Below are positions 6,426 through 13,728 of a stretch of 18,775 nucleotides of DNA, piece by piece. The stretch comes from Betaproteobacteria bacterium (GTDB lineage: Bacteria; Pseudomonadota; Gammaproteobacteria; Burkholderiales; SG8-39): positions 1 to 18,775 of the forward strand of contig SHXL01000029.1 in the NCBI GenBank assembly GCA_009693345.1. Direction: 5' to 3'. Each line of letters starts with the position of its first letter. Position 1 is the stretch's first letter. The position numbers and the translations under genes were made by a program. The notes beneath the pieces are model-generated. The model ran no database searches and was not told where the DNA came from. It was given only the letters and a program-made list of their open reading frames with translations.

Positions 6426-8122
6426 GGCGCGCTCCTGTCCTGTTCAGAAAATAGTATATAGCGTCCGGATGCCTGCCGGACACGTCCCTCGGCCACCAGT
6501 TTGTCGAGATGCGCGGTGAGCGAGCGCATCGCAACTGGATGTAATTTCGGTGAAACATCGTCATAGACGTCGGTCACGAGTTCGTCCAGCGTCGCCTCGC
6601 CGCGCCGTCCGAGTGCCGCGGCGACCTTCGCTTCGCGCGCGAGGCGGTGCGCCACCAGCCGATTCACTTCCTTGTGCGGCGCGCCAACCAGATAGCCGTG
6701 CCCCGGCGCTATGATGGCGATGTCCACGGCGAGCAGCTTGTCGAGCGACGCCAGGTAGGCGCGCATGTCGCCGTCGGGCGGATTGATGACCACGGTGGAT
6801 CCCTGCATGACGTGGTCGCCCGTGAACAGCATCCTGGTTTCTTCCAGCAGGTAGCACAGGTGGTTCGACGCATGGCCGGGCGTGTGGATCGCGCGCAGAT
6901 GGAGATTTCCCAGTGCGACCCGTTCGCCATCGGCGAGAACCCGGTCCGGGGCGTAGCCCTGGTCCTGACTGGCGCCGGCGGGAGCGGGGCGCCCCAGCAC
7001 CTGCGCGCCGGTGGCGGCCTTGAGCGCGGCGCTCGCCGGCGAATGGTCCATGTGGGTGTGGGTGGTGATGATCCAGCGAATTCGGCTCCCACTACGGCCG
7101 GCACCGCATTCGAGGATTTTCGCGATATGCGCGTCGAGCGCCGGTCCGGGATCGATCACCGCGATCTCAGCTTCGCCGACGAGGTAGGTATTGGTGCCCG
7201 GTCCCGTCATCGCGCCCGGATTGGGCGCGGTGAGGCGCGTCACGTACCGGTCGAGGCGTTTCGCAATGCCGGGCTGGATCACGAAGCAGGTATCGCCCTT
7301 CTCTTCGGGATCGCTCCAGTGGATTTCGTAATACGGCGCGTCGGCGCGGCGGAACAGGCGCTGCGAGCCTTCGTGGTCGAGCGCCCAGCAGGCGGCGTTC
7401 ACTTCGATATCGCCCAGGCTTCGCGCATGTTCGAGCGCCGCGCGCGGGGTCTGGATCGCCGCGAGGTCACTGAGGGTGCTGCGGGTCGGGAAAATGAGCT
7501 CGATTTCGCCGCGCCTGCCGCGTTCGATCGCATCGCGCGGGCTGATCCACACGCTGTGCACCGTTTCGGATCTGTCGTGCGCGCCCTGCTGCCCCTCGGG
7601 CGCGCAGGCGACGAAGAAGCGCGTGCTGAAGCGCCGCGCCCGGCCCGGCGCCGTGATCCAGTGGCTGTAGTAGGCGATTTCGTGTGCGTGGATATACAAA
7701 TCTTCCTTCTCCAGAAACTCGCTGAACTGCAGGCTGCCGGCATTCAATGCAGTCCTGAAAGGCTCTAGGTTTTCGGCGCGCCGGGGATCTATCGGAAGAT
7801 CTTTTGAATCAAAAACCAAAAGAATCCCGGATTCCTCGAAGCACTCGCGCGCCGCGGCCACCCAGTAGGCGAGGCCGCCTGAAGCGAGTCCCATGCGCGT
7901 GCTGGCCTGCGCATCGTCCAGGCCGCACACGCGCTGCGCCGCGCGCTCGCTGGCATCGTCCGGGTCGAGCGCGCCGCCGGGAAATACGAACGCGCCGGGC
8001 AGGAATGCCGCCTTGCTGGTGCGCTGGAGCATGAACACTTCTGGCGCGGAATGCGCATGCCGCAGCAACAGCAGCGTCGCCGCCGGGCGCGGTTCGCCCT
8101 TGCGCGGGCCGTCCTTGGACAT
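6422..8122 (-). CDS. NUDIX hydrolase / metallo-beta-lactamase / winged-helix fusion, 566 aa
   Basis: Three domains in order. Residues about 13-235 form a NUDT19-like NUDIX domain (FVFPGGALDPDD early on; NUDIX helix RECFEESGILL with the REx2EExG core), expected to cleave nucleoside-diphosphate-linked substrates such as CoA derivatives. Residues about 290-490 form a LACTB2-like metallo-beta-lactamase domain with NPGAMTGPGTNTYLVG, the zinc motif THTHMDH (about 352-358), TPGHASNH, FTGDH and APGHG. The C-terminal about 75 residues look like the winged-helix tail of LACTB2-type proteins (LDELVTDVYDDV, then HLDKLVAEGRV). ATG 8122 has AGAGGA six bases upstream. All zinc ligands are present, so the MBL domain should be active; its substrate may be RNA, a thioester or a nucleotide. 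It leads a run with the small 80-aa gene and gor. Confidence 0.85.
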   Translation of the reverse strand: MSKDGPRKGEPRPAATLLLLRHAHSAPEVFMLQRTSKAAFLPGAFVFPGGALDPDDASERAAQRVCGLDDAQASTRMGLASGGLAYWVAAARECFEESGILLVFDSKDLPIDPRRAENLEPFRTALNAGSLQFSEFLEKEDLYIHAHEIAYYSHWITAPGRARRFSTRFFVACAPEGQQGAHDRSETVHSVWISPRDAIERGRRGEIELIFPTRSTLSDLAAIQTPRAALEHARSLGDIEVNAACWALDHEGSQRLFRRADAPYYEIHWSDPEEKGDTCFVIQPGIAKRLDRYVTRLTAPNPGAMTGPGTNTYLVGEAEIAVIDPGPALDAHIAKILECGAGRSGSRIRWIITTHTHMDHSPASAALKAATGAQVLGRPAPAGASQDQGYAPDRVLADGERVALGNLHLRAIHTPGHASNHLCYLLEETRMLFTGDHVMQGSTVVINPPDGDMRAYLASLDKLLAVDIAIIAPGHGYLVGAPHKEVNRLVAHRLAREAKVAAALGRRGEATLDELVTDVYDDVSPKLHPVAMRSLTAHLDKLVAEGRVRQASGRYILFSEQDRSAP

Positions 8123-8147
8123 GGCGTTCCTCTTTGCGAAGAACGCC
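8123..8147. promoter_or_regulatory. Perfect inverted repeat holding the ribosome-binding site of the NUDIX/MBL gene
   Basis: GGCGTTC and GAACGCC (7 of 7 pairs) flank an 11-base loop; the element ends directly at the ATG on the minus strand, and the AGAGG of the ribosome-binding site lies at the loop edge. This could be an RNA hairpin affecting translation or a dyad operator. On the plus strand it is followed by TATTTTA, but no plus-strand gene ends here, so a terminator reading is weak. Confidence 0.45.
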
Positions 8148-8162
8148 TATTTTACGGGTGAC

Positions 8163-8390
8163 TCAGGCGAGCGAAACCGAGGCGTCGGCGAAGGCCTGCA
8201 CGATGGTGAGGCCGGGCCGGCTGACGTGGTAGCAGGAGCCGGGCTCCAGCACCACGTCATTGCGGCTGTTCTCTTCGGTGATCCAGACCGTGCCTTCGCG
8301 CGCGCAGATGGTGCTACCGGCGGCGTCCTGCATTTTGAGCGTCTGCCCCCGGGCGAGCTGTAGGGCGCCTGAGTCGAGTTCGATTTTCAT
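8163..8390 (-). CDS. DUF2917-domain protein, 75 aa
   Basis: A small cupin-like beta protein of the DUF2917 (PF11142) family: KIELDSGALQLARGQTLKMQDA, then the hallmark EGTVWITEEN, then DVVLEPGSCYHVSRPGLTIVQAF. The function is unknown in the family; it has no signal peptide. Its ATG overlaps the stop of the 71-aa gene upstream as ATGA, so the two are translationally coupled and under one promoter. The pair lies divergent from a LysR regulator, which I infer controls it. Forty bases separate it from the NUDIX/MBL gene, so it may be transcribed on into that gene. Confidence 0.85.
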   Translation of the reverse strand: MKIELDSGALQLARGQTLKMQDAAGSTICAREGTVWITEENSRNDVVLEPGSCYHVSRPGLTIVQAFADASVSLA

Positions 8391-8602
8391 GGCAATGCCT
8401 TTCTATGCATGATGCGGTAGGAGGGGTTGGATGAGCCGAGGCGGGCGATCCAGTGCATTGGGCGGGGCCAGGGCATGAGCCGCTCCACCAGCGATTGGAG
8501 CAGGCGGCCCATCAGTGCGGTGCGGGCGCGCCGCGCTTCCGCGTGCAGGCGCAGGTCAAGGCCGGGTTCGTTCAGATAGCGTTCCAGCGTAATCGGTTGC
8601 AT
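8387..8602 (-). CDS. Small basic protein of unknown function, 71 aa
   Basis: No named family recognised. The protein begins MQPITLERYLNEPGLDLRLH, is rich in Arg and Leu, and has an amphipathic middle (RTALMGRLLQSLVERLMPW). ATG 8602 is chosen because AAGGAG lies eight bases upstream; an in-frame ATG at 8638 would run through that ribosome-binding site and the LysR-type dyad and is less likely. It is coupled to the DUF2917 gene by an ATGA overlap and is the first gene leftwards from the divergent LysR promoter region. Confidence 0.65.
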   Translation of the reverse strand: MQPITLERYLNEPGLDLRLHAEARRARTALMGRLLQSLVERLMPWPRPMHWIARLGSSNPSYRIMHRKALP

Positions 8603-8618
8603 TGGGTGCTCCTTGTAT

Positions 8619-8646
8619 TTGACATGCGCATAGTGCATCCTAGAGT
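8619..8646 (+). promoter_or_regulatory. Probable sigma70-type promoter of the LysR gene
   Basis: TTGACA (8619-8624, full consensus), 16-base spacer, TAGAGT (8641-8646, 4 of 6). The predicted transcript start lies about 28 bases before the ATG at 8681. The spacer contains the dyad at 8624-8638. Confidence 0.5.
8624..8638. promoter_or_regulatory. LysR-type T-N11-A dyad in the divergent region
   Basis: ATGC-N7-GCAT, which has the T-N11-A form of LysR-family binding sites (T8625, A8637). It lies between two divergent transcription units and inside the spacer of the regulator's own promoter, the classic arrangement for autorepression plus control of the divergent genes. Binding is inference. Confidence 0.5.
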
Positions 8647-8680
8647 CTCAGCGCTCAAACGGGGAATTCTCACGTCTGGC

Positions 8681-9625
8681 ATGCAAAAAGGTAATGCGAA
8701 AGGGTCCAGCCGTCAGCCGCGCCTGCCCTCGCTGGACCTGCTCAAGGGCTTCGAGGCGGCGGCGCGGCTGCTGTCGTTTACGAAAGCGGGGGATGAGCTC
8801 TACCTCTCCCAGTCCGCCGTCAGCCGCCAGATCCAGGGGCTGGAAGAGCAGCTCGGGGTGCGCCTGTTCGAGCGCCGCCACCGTGCGATCGAGTTGACCG
8901 AGGCGGGGCAGGCGCTATACGCAGCATCGGCGCAGGTACTGGCGACGATGCACGCCGTCACCGGCCGGCTGCGCGCCGGGCGCGGCCGCCAGACCCTGGC
9001 GGTGACTACCACGCAGGCCTTCGCCTCGCTCTGGCTGATTCCGCGCCTGGCGGGATTCACGCGCACGCACCCGGAACTCGACGTGCGCATCAGCGCCGAG
9101 ACGCGCGTGCTCGACCTGGAGCGCGACGGCCTGGATCTCGCGATCCGGCACGGCCCGGCGTCGCTCTCCGGCCCGCATGCCCTGCGCCTGTTCGGCGAGC
9201 GCGTGTTTCCGGTCTGCAGCCCGAAGCTGATGAAAGACCCGAAGCGGCCGCTGCGCGTGCCGGCAGACCTGCGCCACCACGTGCTGCTGAAATTCGACGA
9301 TCCGGAAGGCCGCCACCCCTGGCTCCACTGGAAGACCTGGCTCGAGATCGAGCGTCTTACCGACCTGCGGCCGGCCGGCAGCCTGTCGTTCTCGGGCTAC
9401 GACCAGATCATTCCGGCCGCGATTGCTGGGCACGGCGTGGCCCTGGGCCGTAGCCCATTGGTGCGCGAGGCGATCGCTTCGGGTGAACTGGTGGCGCCGT
9501 TCAAGCGCAGCGCGGATCCCGCGCGCGCCTACTACGCCATTGTGTCGAAGAACTCCGCCGGCCGGCCCGAAGTGGCCGACTTCGTCGCGTGGTTGAAGGA
9601 GGAAGCGAAGAAAGAGCCGCACTAG
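8681..9625 (+). CDS. LysR-family transcriptional regulator (GcvA-like), 314 aa
   Basis: A DNA-binding regulator. The N-terminal winged helix-turn-helix (about residues 13-75) reads LPSLDLLKGFEAAARLLSFTKAG, then LSQSAVSRQIQGLEEQLGVRLFER, the standard LysR recognition region. The remainder is the periplasmic-binding-protein-like effector domain (about 95-305), with the GcvA-subfamily features LTEAGQ, AVTTTQAFASLWLIPRL and GHGVALGRSPLV. ATG 8681 gives normal family length and the expected short N-terminal extension; its ribosome-binding site is weak (GGGGAA 14 bases upstream). Longer frames upstream overlap the divergent gene and are rejected. The likely target is the divergent 71-aa/DUF2917 unit and its own promoter; the effector is unknown. 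Confidence 0.9.
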   Translation: MQKGNAKGSSRQPRLPSLDLLKGFEAAARLLSFTKAGDELYLSQSAVSRQIQGLEEQLGVRLFERRHRAIELTEAGQALYAASAQVLATMHAVTGRLRAGRGRQTLAVTTTQAFASLWLIPRLAGFTRTHPELDVRISAETRVLDLERDGLDLAIRHGPASLSGPHALRLFGERVFPVCSPKLMKDPKRPLRVPADLRHHVLLKFDDPEGRHPWLHWKTWLEIERLTDLRPAGSLSFSGYDQIIPAAIAGHGVALGRSPLVREAIASGELVAPFKRSADPARAYYAIVSKNSAGRPEVADFVAWLKEEAKKEPH

Positions 9626-9634
9626 CGCTTGCGA

Positions 9635-10501
9635 TCAGACATTCTTGAGGTACTTCGTTTCAAGCTCGCGCCAGTGCTTCGAATTCACCGCCTCCTCGCG
9701 ATCATTGAACGTCGCCAGCTCGCTCTCGATTGCCGCGGTATCGCCGTCGCGCTTGAGCACCGCAAGCACTTTCTTTGCCGCGGCGATTGCCGCGCGATGC
9801 GTCTGCGAAGGATAGATGCCGATCCGGTAGCCCATCGCCTCAAGCTCGCGCGCCGGCAGTGGTGGAGTCTTGCCGCCTTCGAAGATGTTGGCCAGCGCCG
9901 GCTTGATCAGCTGCCGCGCGGCGGCCGCAAGCTCCTCGGCCGACTGCGGCGCCTCGACGAAACCGACGTCGGCTCCGGCCTCCAGGTACGCGTTCACGCG
10001 GTCGATCGCCGCCTGCAATCCCTCGACTGCGCGCGCATCCGAGCGCGCGATGATGACCAGGTCCGGATCGCGCCGCGCGTCCACCGCCGCCTTGATCTTG
10101 CCGACCATCTCCGTCTTGCTCACCAACTGCTTGCCTTCATAGTGGCCGCATTTCTTGGGCGACACCTGGTCTTCGAGGTGGAATGCGGCGACGCCGGTCT
10201 TCTCGTATTCCCGCACGCTGCGCACCACGTTGAGGGCATTGCCGTAGCCGGCGTCCATGTCCGCGATTACCGGGATCTCCACCGCTTCCACGGTACGTGA
10301 GATCCATTGCGTTACCTCGGTCATGGTCAGCAGCCCGATGTCGGGATAACCGCTGGCGCGCGAGTAACCGCCGCCGGTCAGGTATACCGCGTCGAAACCC
10401 GCCAACTGCACCAGTCTTGCGGTCAGAGTGTCATAGGCCCCCGGCACGATGGCATAGCCGGGCTTCGCCACCAGCGCGCGGAACTTCTTCCTTGGGTTCA
10501 T
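9635..10501 (-). CDS. Isocitrate lyase / PEP mutase family lyase, 288 aa
   Basis: A (beta/alpha)8-barrel enzyme of the ICL/PEP-mutase superfamily that cleaves a C-C bond next to a 2-hydroxy acid with magnesium. Seen: the metal-binding loop IADMDAGYG (79-87), HLEDQ (108-112) and the mobile loop KKCGH (116-120) with Cys118, the catalytic cysteine of isocitrate and methylisocitrate lyases. Family candidates are 2-methylisocitrate lyase, 2,3-dimethylmalate lyase and oxaloacetate decarboxylase; the Cys loop favours a true lyase. Its ATG overlaps the aconitase stop by four bases, so the two are made together, and a (de)hydration-then-cleavage pair is likely. It is the last gene of the operon; its stop lies nine bases from the convergent LysR stop. 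Confidence 0.85.
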   Translation of the reverse strand: MNPRKKFRALVAKPGYAIVPGAYDTLTARLVQLAGFDAVYLTGGGYSRASGYPDIGLLTMTEVTQWISRTVEAVEIPVIADMDAGYGNALNVVRSVREYEKTGVAAFHLEDQVSPKKCGHYEGKQLVSKTEMVGKIKAAVDARRDPDLVIIARSDARAVEGLQAAIDRVNAYLEAGADVGFVEAPQSAEELAAAARQLIKPALANIFEGGKTPPLPARELEAMGYRIGIYPSQTHRAAIAAAKKVLAVLKRDGDTAAIESELATFNDREEAVNSKHWRELETKYLKNV

Positions 10502-13164
10502 GCAGCGACCTCATGAGTAAGACGGTGGCGCACCACATGGTGCAGCAGTCCGCCGTGGCGAAAATAGTCGACGTCGCGCGTAGTATCCAGGCGCGAGAGC
10601 AATCTGAGCTTTACGCGCTTGCCATCAGTGCGCGTGATGGTGCACTCAAGCTCGCTCCTCGGCACCGCATTGCCGCTGATGCCGTCGACCTGGAACAGCT
10701 CGGTGCCGTCCAGCGAGAGCGTCTTGCGGGTGACGCCGGGCGGAAACTGCAGCGGCAGTACGCCCATGCCGACCAGGTTGGAGCGATGGATGCGCTCGAA
10801 CGATTCCGCGATCACCGCGCGCACCCCGAGCAGACGCGTGCCCTTGGCGGCCCAGTCGCGCGAAGACCCGGCGCCGTACTCGGAGCCGGCAATCACGACC
10901 AGCGGCACGTTTTCCCGCCGGTAGAGTTCGGCCGCCGCATGGATCGTGATCTGCGCGCCGTCCGGCTGGTGGCGCGTGCTGCTGCCCTCGATGCCGGGGG
11001 TCATCTCATTGCAAACGCGGACGTTGGCGAAGGTGCCGCGGATCATCACGTCGTGGTTGAGCCGGCGCGCGGCGTAGTTGACGAAATCGCGCGGCGCGAC
11101 GCCGAGCGATTGCAGGTATTCGGCCGCCGGCGTGCGCGCCGAGATCGCGCCGATCGGGGAAATGTGATCGGTGGTGAACATGTCGCCGAACATCGCAAGC
11201 ACGCGGGCGCCCAAAATGTCTTGAATTGGACTCGTCTCACGTTCAATTTGGTCAAGAAAAGGCGGACGTCTGATGAACGTACTTGCGCCGGCCCATGGAA
11301 ACGTGGTTCCCGCTTCCCCCTTCAGGGAGCGCCATTCGGGCGTGCTCTCGAGCAGCGTGGCGTAGCTCCCGCGGAAAAGCGCCGGCGTGACGACTTCGCC
11401 GATGATCTTGCTGATCTCGCCGCCGTCAGGCCAGATATCGCGCAGGAACACCGGCTTGCCTTGACGATCTTCGCCCAGCGGCTGGTTGGCGAGATCGGTG
11501 AGCACGCTGCCCGCCAGCGCGTAGGCGACGACCAGCGGCGGCGAGGCGAGGAAGCTCGCGCGCACCGAAGGATGGATGCGGCCTTCGAAATTGCGGTTGC
11601 CCGATAGCACGGCGACGGCGGTGAGGCCACCGGCCTCGATGGCCTCGGCGACCGGCGCGGGCAAGGGGCCGGAATTTCCCATGCAGGTCATGCAGCCGAA
11701 GCCCGCCAGCTGGAAGCCGAGCGCATCGAGCGGGGCCTGCAGCCCGCTCTTGGCAAGGTAGTCGGCGACCACGCGCGACCCTGGCGACAGCGACGTCTTC
11801 ACCCAGGAACGCGTCTTCAGCCCGCGCGCAAGCGCATTGCGCGCAAGCAGGCCGGCGCCGATCATCACGGAAGGATTGGAGGTGTTGGTGCAGCTCGTGA
11901 TCGCCGCGATGACGACGTCGCCGTCTCTTAACTGGTTTTCCTTGCTTTCCTTAATTGCAAAGGATTTTCGAAAAACCACAGGCGCCTGTCCCAGTGGTAT
12001 CCGATCCCGGGGCCGGCTGGGCCCGGCTACGCACGGCTCCACGGCTGACAGGTCGATCTCGAGGACCCCGGTGAACTCGGCCGGCGGCGTGTCCGGGTCG
12101 CGCCACAATCCCTGCGCCCTGCAGTAGGCCTCGACCAGGTCGACCTGCGCTTCGTCCCTGCCCGTCAGCCTCAGATAGCGCAGCGTTTCCGCGTCGACCG
12201 GGAAGAAGCCCATGGTGGCGCCGTTCTCCGGGCTCATGTTGGCGATGGTGGCGCGGTCGGGCAGCGAGAGCTCGGCGACGCCGGGGCCGAAATATTCGAT
12301 GAACTTGTCCACCAGCTTGTGCCGACGCAGGATCTGCGTGATCGTGAGCACGAGGTCGGTCGAGGTGACGCCGGGCCGCGGCTTGCCGGTGAGACGGCAG
12401 CCGATCACTTCGGGCACCAGCATCGCGACCGACTCGCCCAAGGCGCCGGCGCCGCCTTCGAGGCCGCCGACGCCCCAGCCGAGGATACCGAGGCTGTTGA
12501 TCATCGCCGTGTGGCTGTCCATGCCGAGGACCGAATCCGGATAGGCGAGCCGCCTTTTCCCATCCGGGCCGTCCTGATCGCTCGTCCACACCACCCGCGC
12601 GAGGTATTCGAGGTTGATCTGGTGGCAGATGCCCTTGCCCGGCGGCACGATGCGCAAATTGTCGAACGCCTGCGCGCCCCAGCGCAGGAAGGCGAAGCGC
12701 TCGGCGTTGCGTTGCAGCTCGATTGCCTGGTTGCGGCTCGCCGCATCCCCCGCGCCGTGGGCATCCACCATCACCGAATGGTCCACGATCAGGTCCACGG
12801 GCACCGCCGGATTGAGCCGCTTGGGGTCGCCACCGAGGCGAATCATCGCGTCGCGCATCGCGGCGAGGTCGCCCAGCAGCGGCACGCCGGAGGAATCCGG
12901 CATCAGCACCCGGGTGAAACGGAACGCGATCTCGCGCTCGGCGCGGCGCCGCGCCAGCCAGCCGGCCACTGCGGCGATGTCCGCGCCGTCCGAGCGTCCT
13001 TCGGCGTGCTGCCGCAGGACATTTTCCAGCACCACCTTGAGCGAGCAGGGCAGGCTCGATACGCCGGCGAGGCCGAGTTCCTGCGCCGCCGCGAGGCTGT
13101 AGTAATCGAAAATTCCGCCGCCGGCGCGCAGCTCGCGCCGTGTCGCGCTGCCGCTGATGCTCAT
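10498..13164 (-). CDS. acnA: Aconitate hydratase (AcnA type), 888 aa
   Basis: A [4Fe-4S] hydro-lyase of the AcnA/IRP type. Visible: active-site MDSHT, NMSPENGAT, the three cluster cysteines (Cys425 in TSCTNTSNPS, Cys491 and Cys494 in GCMTCMGNSG), GDMFTTDHISP, and the substrate-binding GSSRDWAAKG in the swivelling C-terminal domain. The length matches E. coli AcnA (891). The usual GGIEAEAAMLG after GWGV is changed to GGLEGGAGALG (about residues 230-241), a divergent spot. Start and stop both overlap neighbours by ATGA, so it is locked in an operon between an isochorismatase-fold gene and a lyase. It may be the TCA enzyme, but this context suggests a dedicated hydro-lyase for another 2-hydroxy/unsaturated polycarboxylate (inference). 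Confidence 0.9.
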   Translation of the reverse strand: MSISGSATRRELRAGGGIFDYYSLAAAQELGLAGVSSLPCSLKVVLENVLRQHAEGRSDGADIAAVAGWLARRRAEREIAFRFTRVLMPDSSGVPLLGDLAAMRDAMIRLGGDPKRLNPAVPVDLIVDHSVMVDAHGAGDAASRNQAIELQRNAERFAFLRWGAQAFDNLRIVPPGKGICHQINLEYLARVVWTSDQDGPDGKRRLAYPDSVLGMDSHTAMINSLGILGWGVGGLEGGAGALGESVAMLVPEVIGCRLTGKPRPGVTSTDLVLTITQILRRHKLVDKFIEYFGPGVAELSLPDRATIANMSPENGATMGFFPVDAETLRYLRLTGRDEAQVDLVEAYCRAQGLWRDPDTPPAEFTGVLEIDLSAVEPCVAGPSRPRDRIPLGQAPVVFRKSFAIKESKENQLRDGDVVIAAITSCTNTSNPSVMIGAGLLARNALARGLKTRSWVKTSLSPGSRVVADYLAKSGLQAPLDALGFQLAGFGCMTCMGNSGPLPAPVAEAIEAGGLTAVAVLSGNRNFEGRIHPSVRASFLASPPLVVAYALAGSVLTDLANQPLGEDRQGKPVFLRDIWPDGGEISKIIGEVVTPALFRGSYATLLESTPEWRSLKGEAGTTFPWAGASTFIRRPPFLDQIERETSPIQDILGARVLAMFGDMFTTDHISPIGAISARTPAAEYLQSLGVAPRDFVNYAARRLNHDVMIRGTFANVRVCNEMTPGIEGSSTRHQPDGAQITIHAAAELYRRENVPLVVIAGSEYGAGSSRDWAAKGTRLLGVRAVIAESFERIHRSNLVGMGVLPLQFPPGVTRKTLSLDGTELFQVDGISGNAVPRSELECTITRTDGKRVKLRLLSRLDTTRDVDYFRHGGLLHHVVRHRLTHEVAA

Positions 13165-13715
13165 TGCATCAGTTCATCCGACCGCACGATCCGTGACTTG
13201 GCCATCGCCGCAATGAACTCGAGCGACCACTTCTGGGTCTCTTCGACCGCGTGGCCGTCCCAGGCGTGCGAAATGGTGAGGTCGCTCACTACGGTGGTCG
13301 CGAAGCCGAGCTGCCAGGCATCGACGGCAGTGGTGGCGACCGCGAGCGAGGTCGACCAGCCGATAAGTTGCAGCGCGTCCACGTCCAACTCGCGCAGCGT
13401 CAGTTCCAGGTCGGAGCCAAAGAAGCCGCTGTAGCGCCGTTTGTGGACGATGATGTCCTTGCGCGCATCGAACAGCTCCGGGATCGGCGCCTGGCCTGGA
13501 GTCCAGATCTCATTCGCGAGCTCCCAGAATTTCAGGAACCACTTGTCTGTCCGTCGCCGCGCGCTGCAGACAAACACCGCCGTCATGCCCTTGTTGCGCG
13601 CCCAAGCAAGGTACGCCGCAGTCCGCGGAAGGATGGCGCGCCGCTTCTCTACAGCGCGCGCGCTTGGCGCGATCGAATCCTGCGTCATGTCGAGAATCAG
13701 GACGGCTTCGCTCAT
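13161..13715 (-). CDS. Isochorismatase-fold protein lacking the catalytic cysteine, 184 aa
   Basis: The isochorismatase/cysteine-hydrolase fold. The Asp of the triad is present (ILDMTQD, Asp9) and so is the Lys (VHKRRYSGFFGSDL, Lys92), but the nucleophile position, normally G-x-x-T-x-x-C-V, reads GWSTSLAV: Ala125 (GCG at 13343-13341) replaces Cys. It therefore should not work as an amidase. Possible roles are a non-amidase activity (true isochorismatases also lack this Cys), a pseudo-subunit of the neighbouring intact paralogue, or a binding protein. It lies 13 bases after that paralogue and its stop overlaps the acnA start by ATGA, so it is firmly in the operon. Confidence 0.8.
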   Translation of the reverse strand: MSEAVLILDMTQDSIAPSARAVEKRRAILPRTAAYLAWARNKGMTAVFVCSARRRTDKWFLKFWELANEIWTPGQAPIPELFDARKDIIVHKRRYSGFFGSDLELTLRELDVDALQLIGWSTSLAVATTAVDAWQLGFATTVVSDLTISHAWDGHAVEETQKWSLEFIAAMAKSRIVRSDELMQ

Positions 13716-13728
13716 CGCCGCGCACGCC

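Noticed and set aside
6647..7768. Long plus-strand open frame (373 codons) opposite the NUDIX/MBL gene
   Set aside because: It is a GC-rich mirror of a real gene with all its domain motifs on the other strand; its own translation is Arg/Gly/Ala-rich with no family signal.
8123..8155. Plus-strand intrinsic terminator from the 7-base dyad followed by TATTTTA
   Set aside because: No plus-strand gene ends here and the T-tract is broken; a role at the minus-strand start codon is more likely.
10297..11607. 436-codon plus-strand frame across the lyase and aconitase genes
   Set aside because: It crosses two well-supported minus-strand genes and shows no recognisable domain.
9635..13164. Methylcitrate cycle (prp) locus
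   Set aside because: No methylcitrate synthase or PrpF homologue is present, and the hydratase looks like AcnA; only the lyase family is shared.
12319..13434. 371-codon plus-strand frame opposite the aconitase N-terminus
   Set aside because: Shadow of the aconitase and isochorismatase-fold genes; composition is Arg/His/Ala-rich without motifs.
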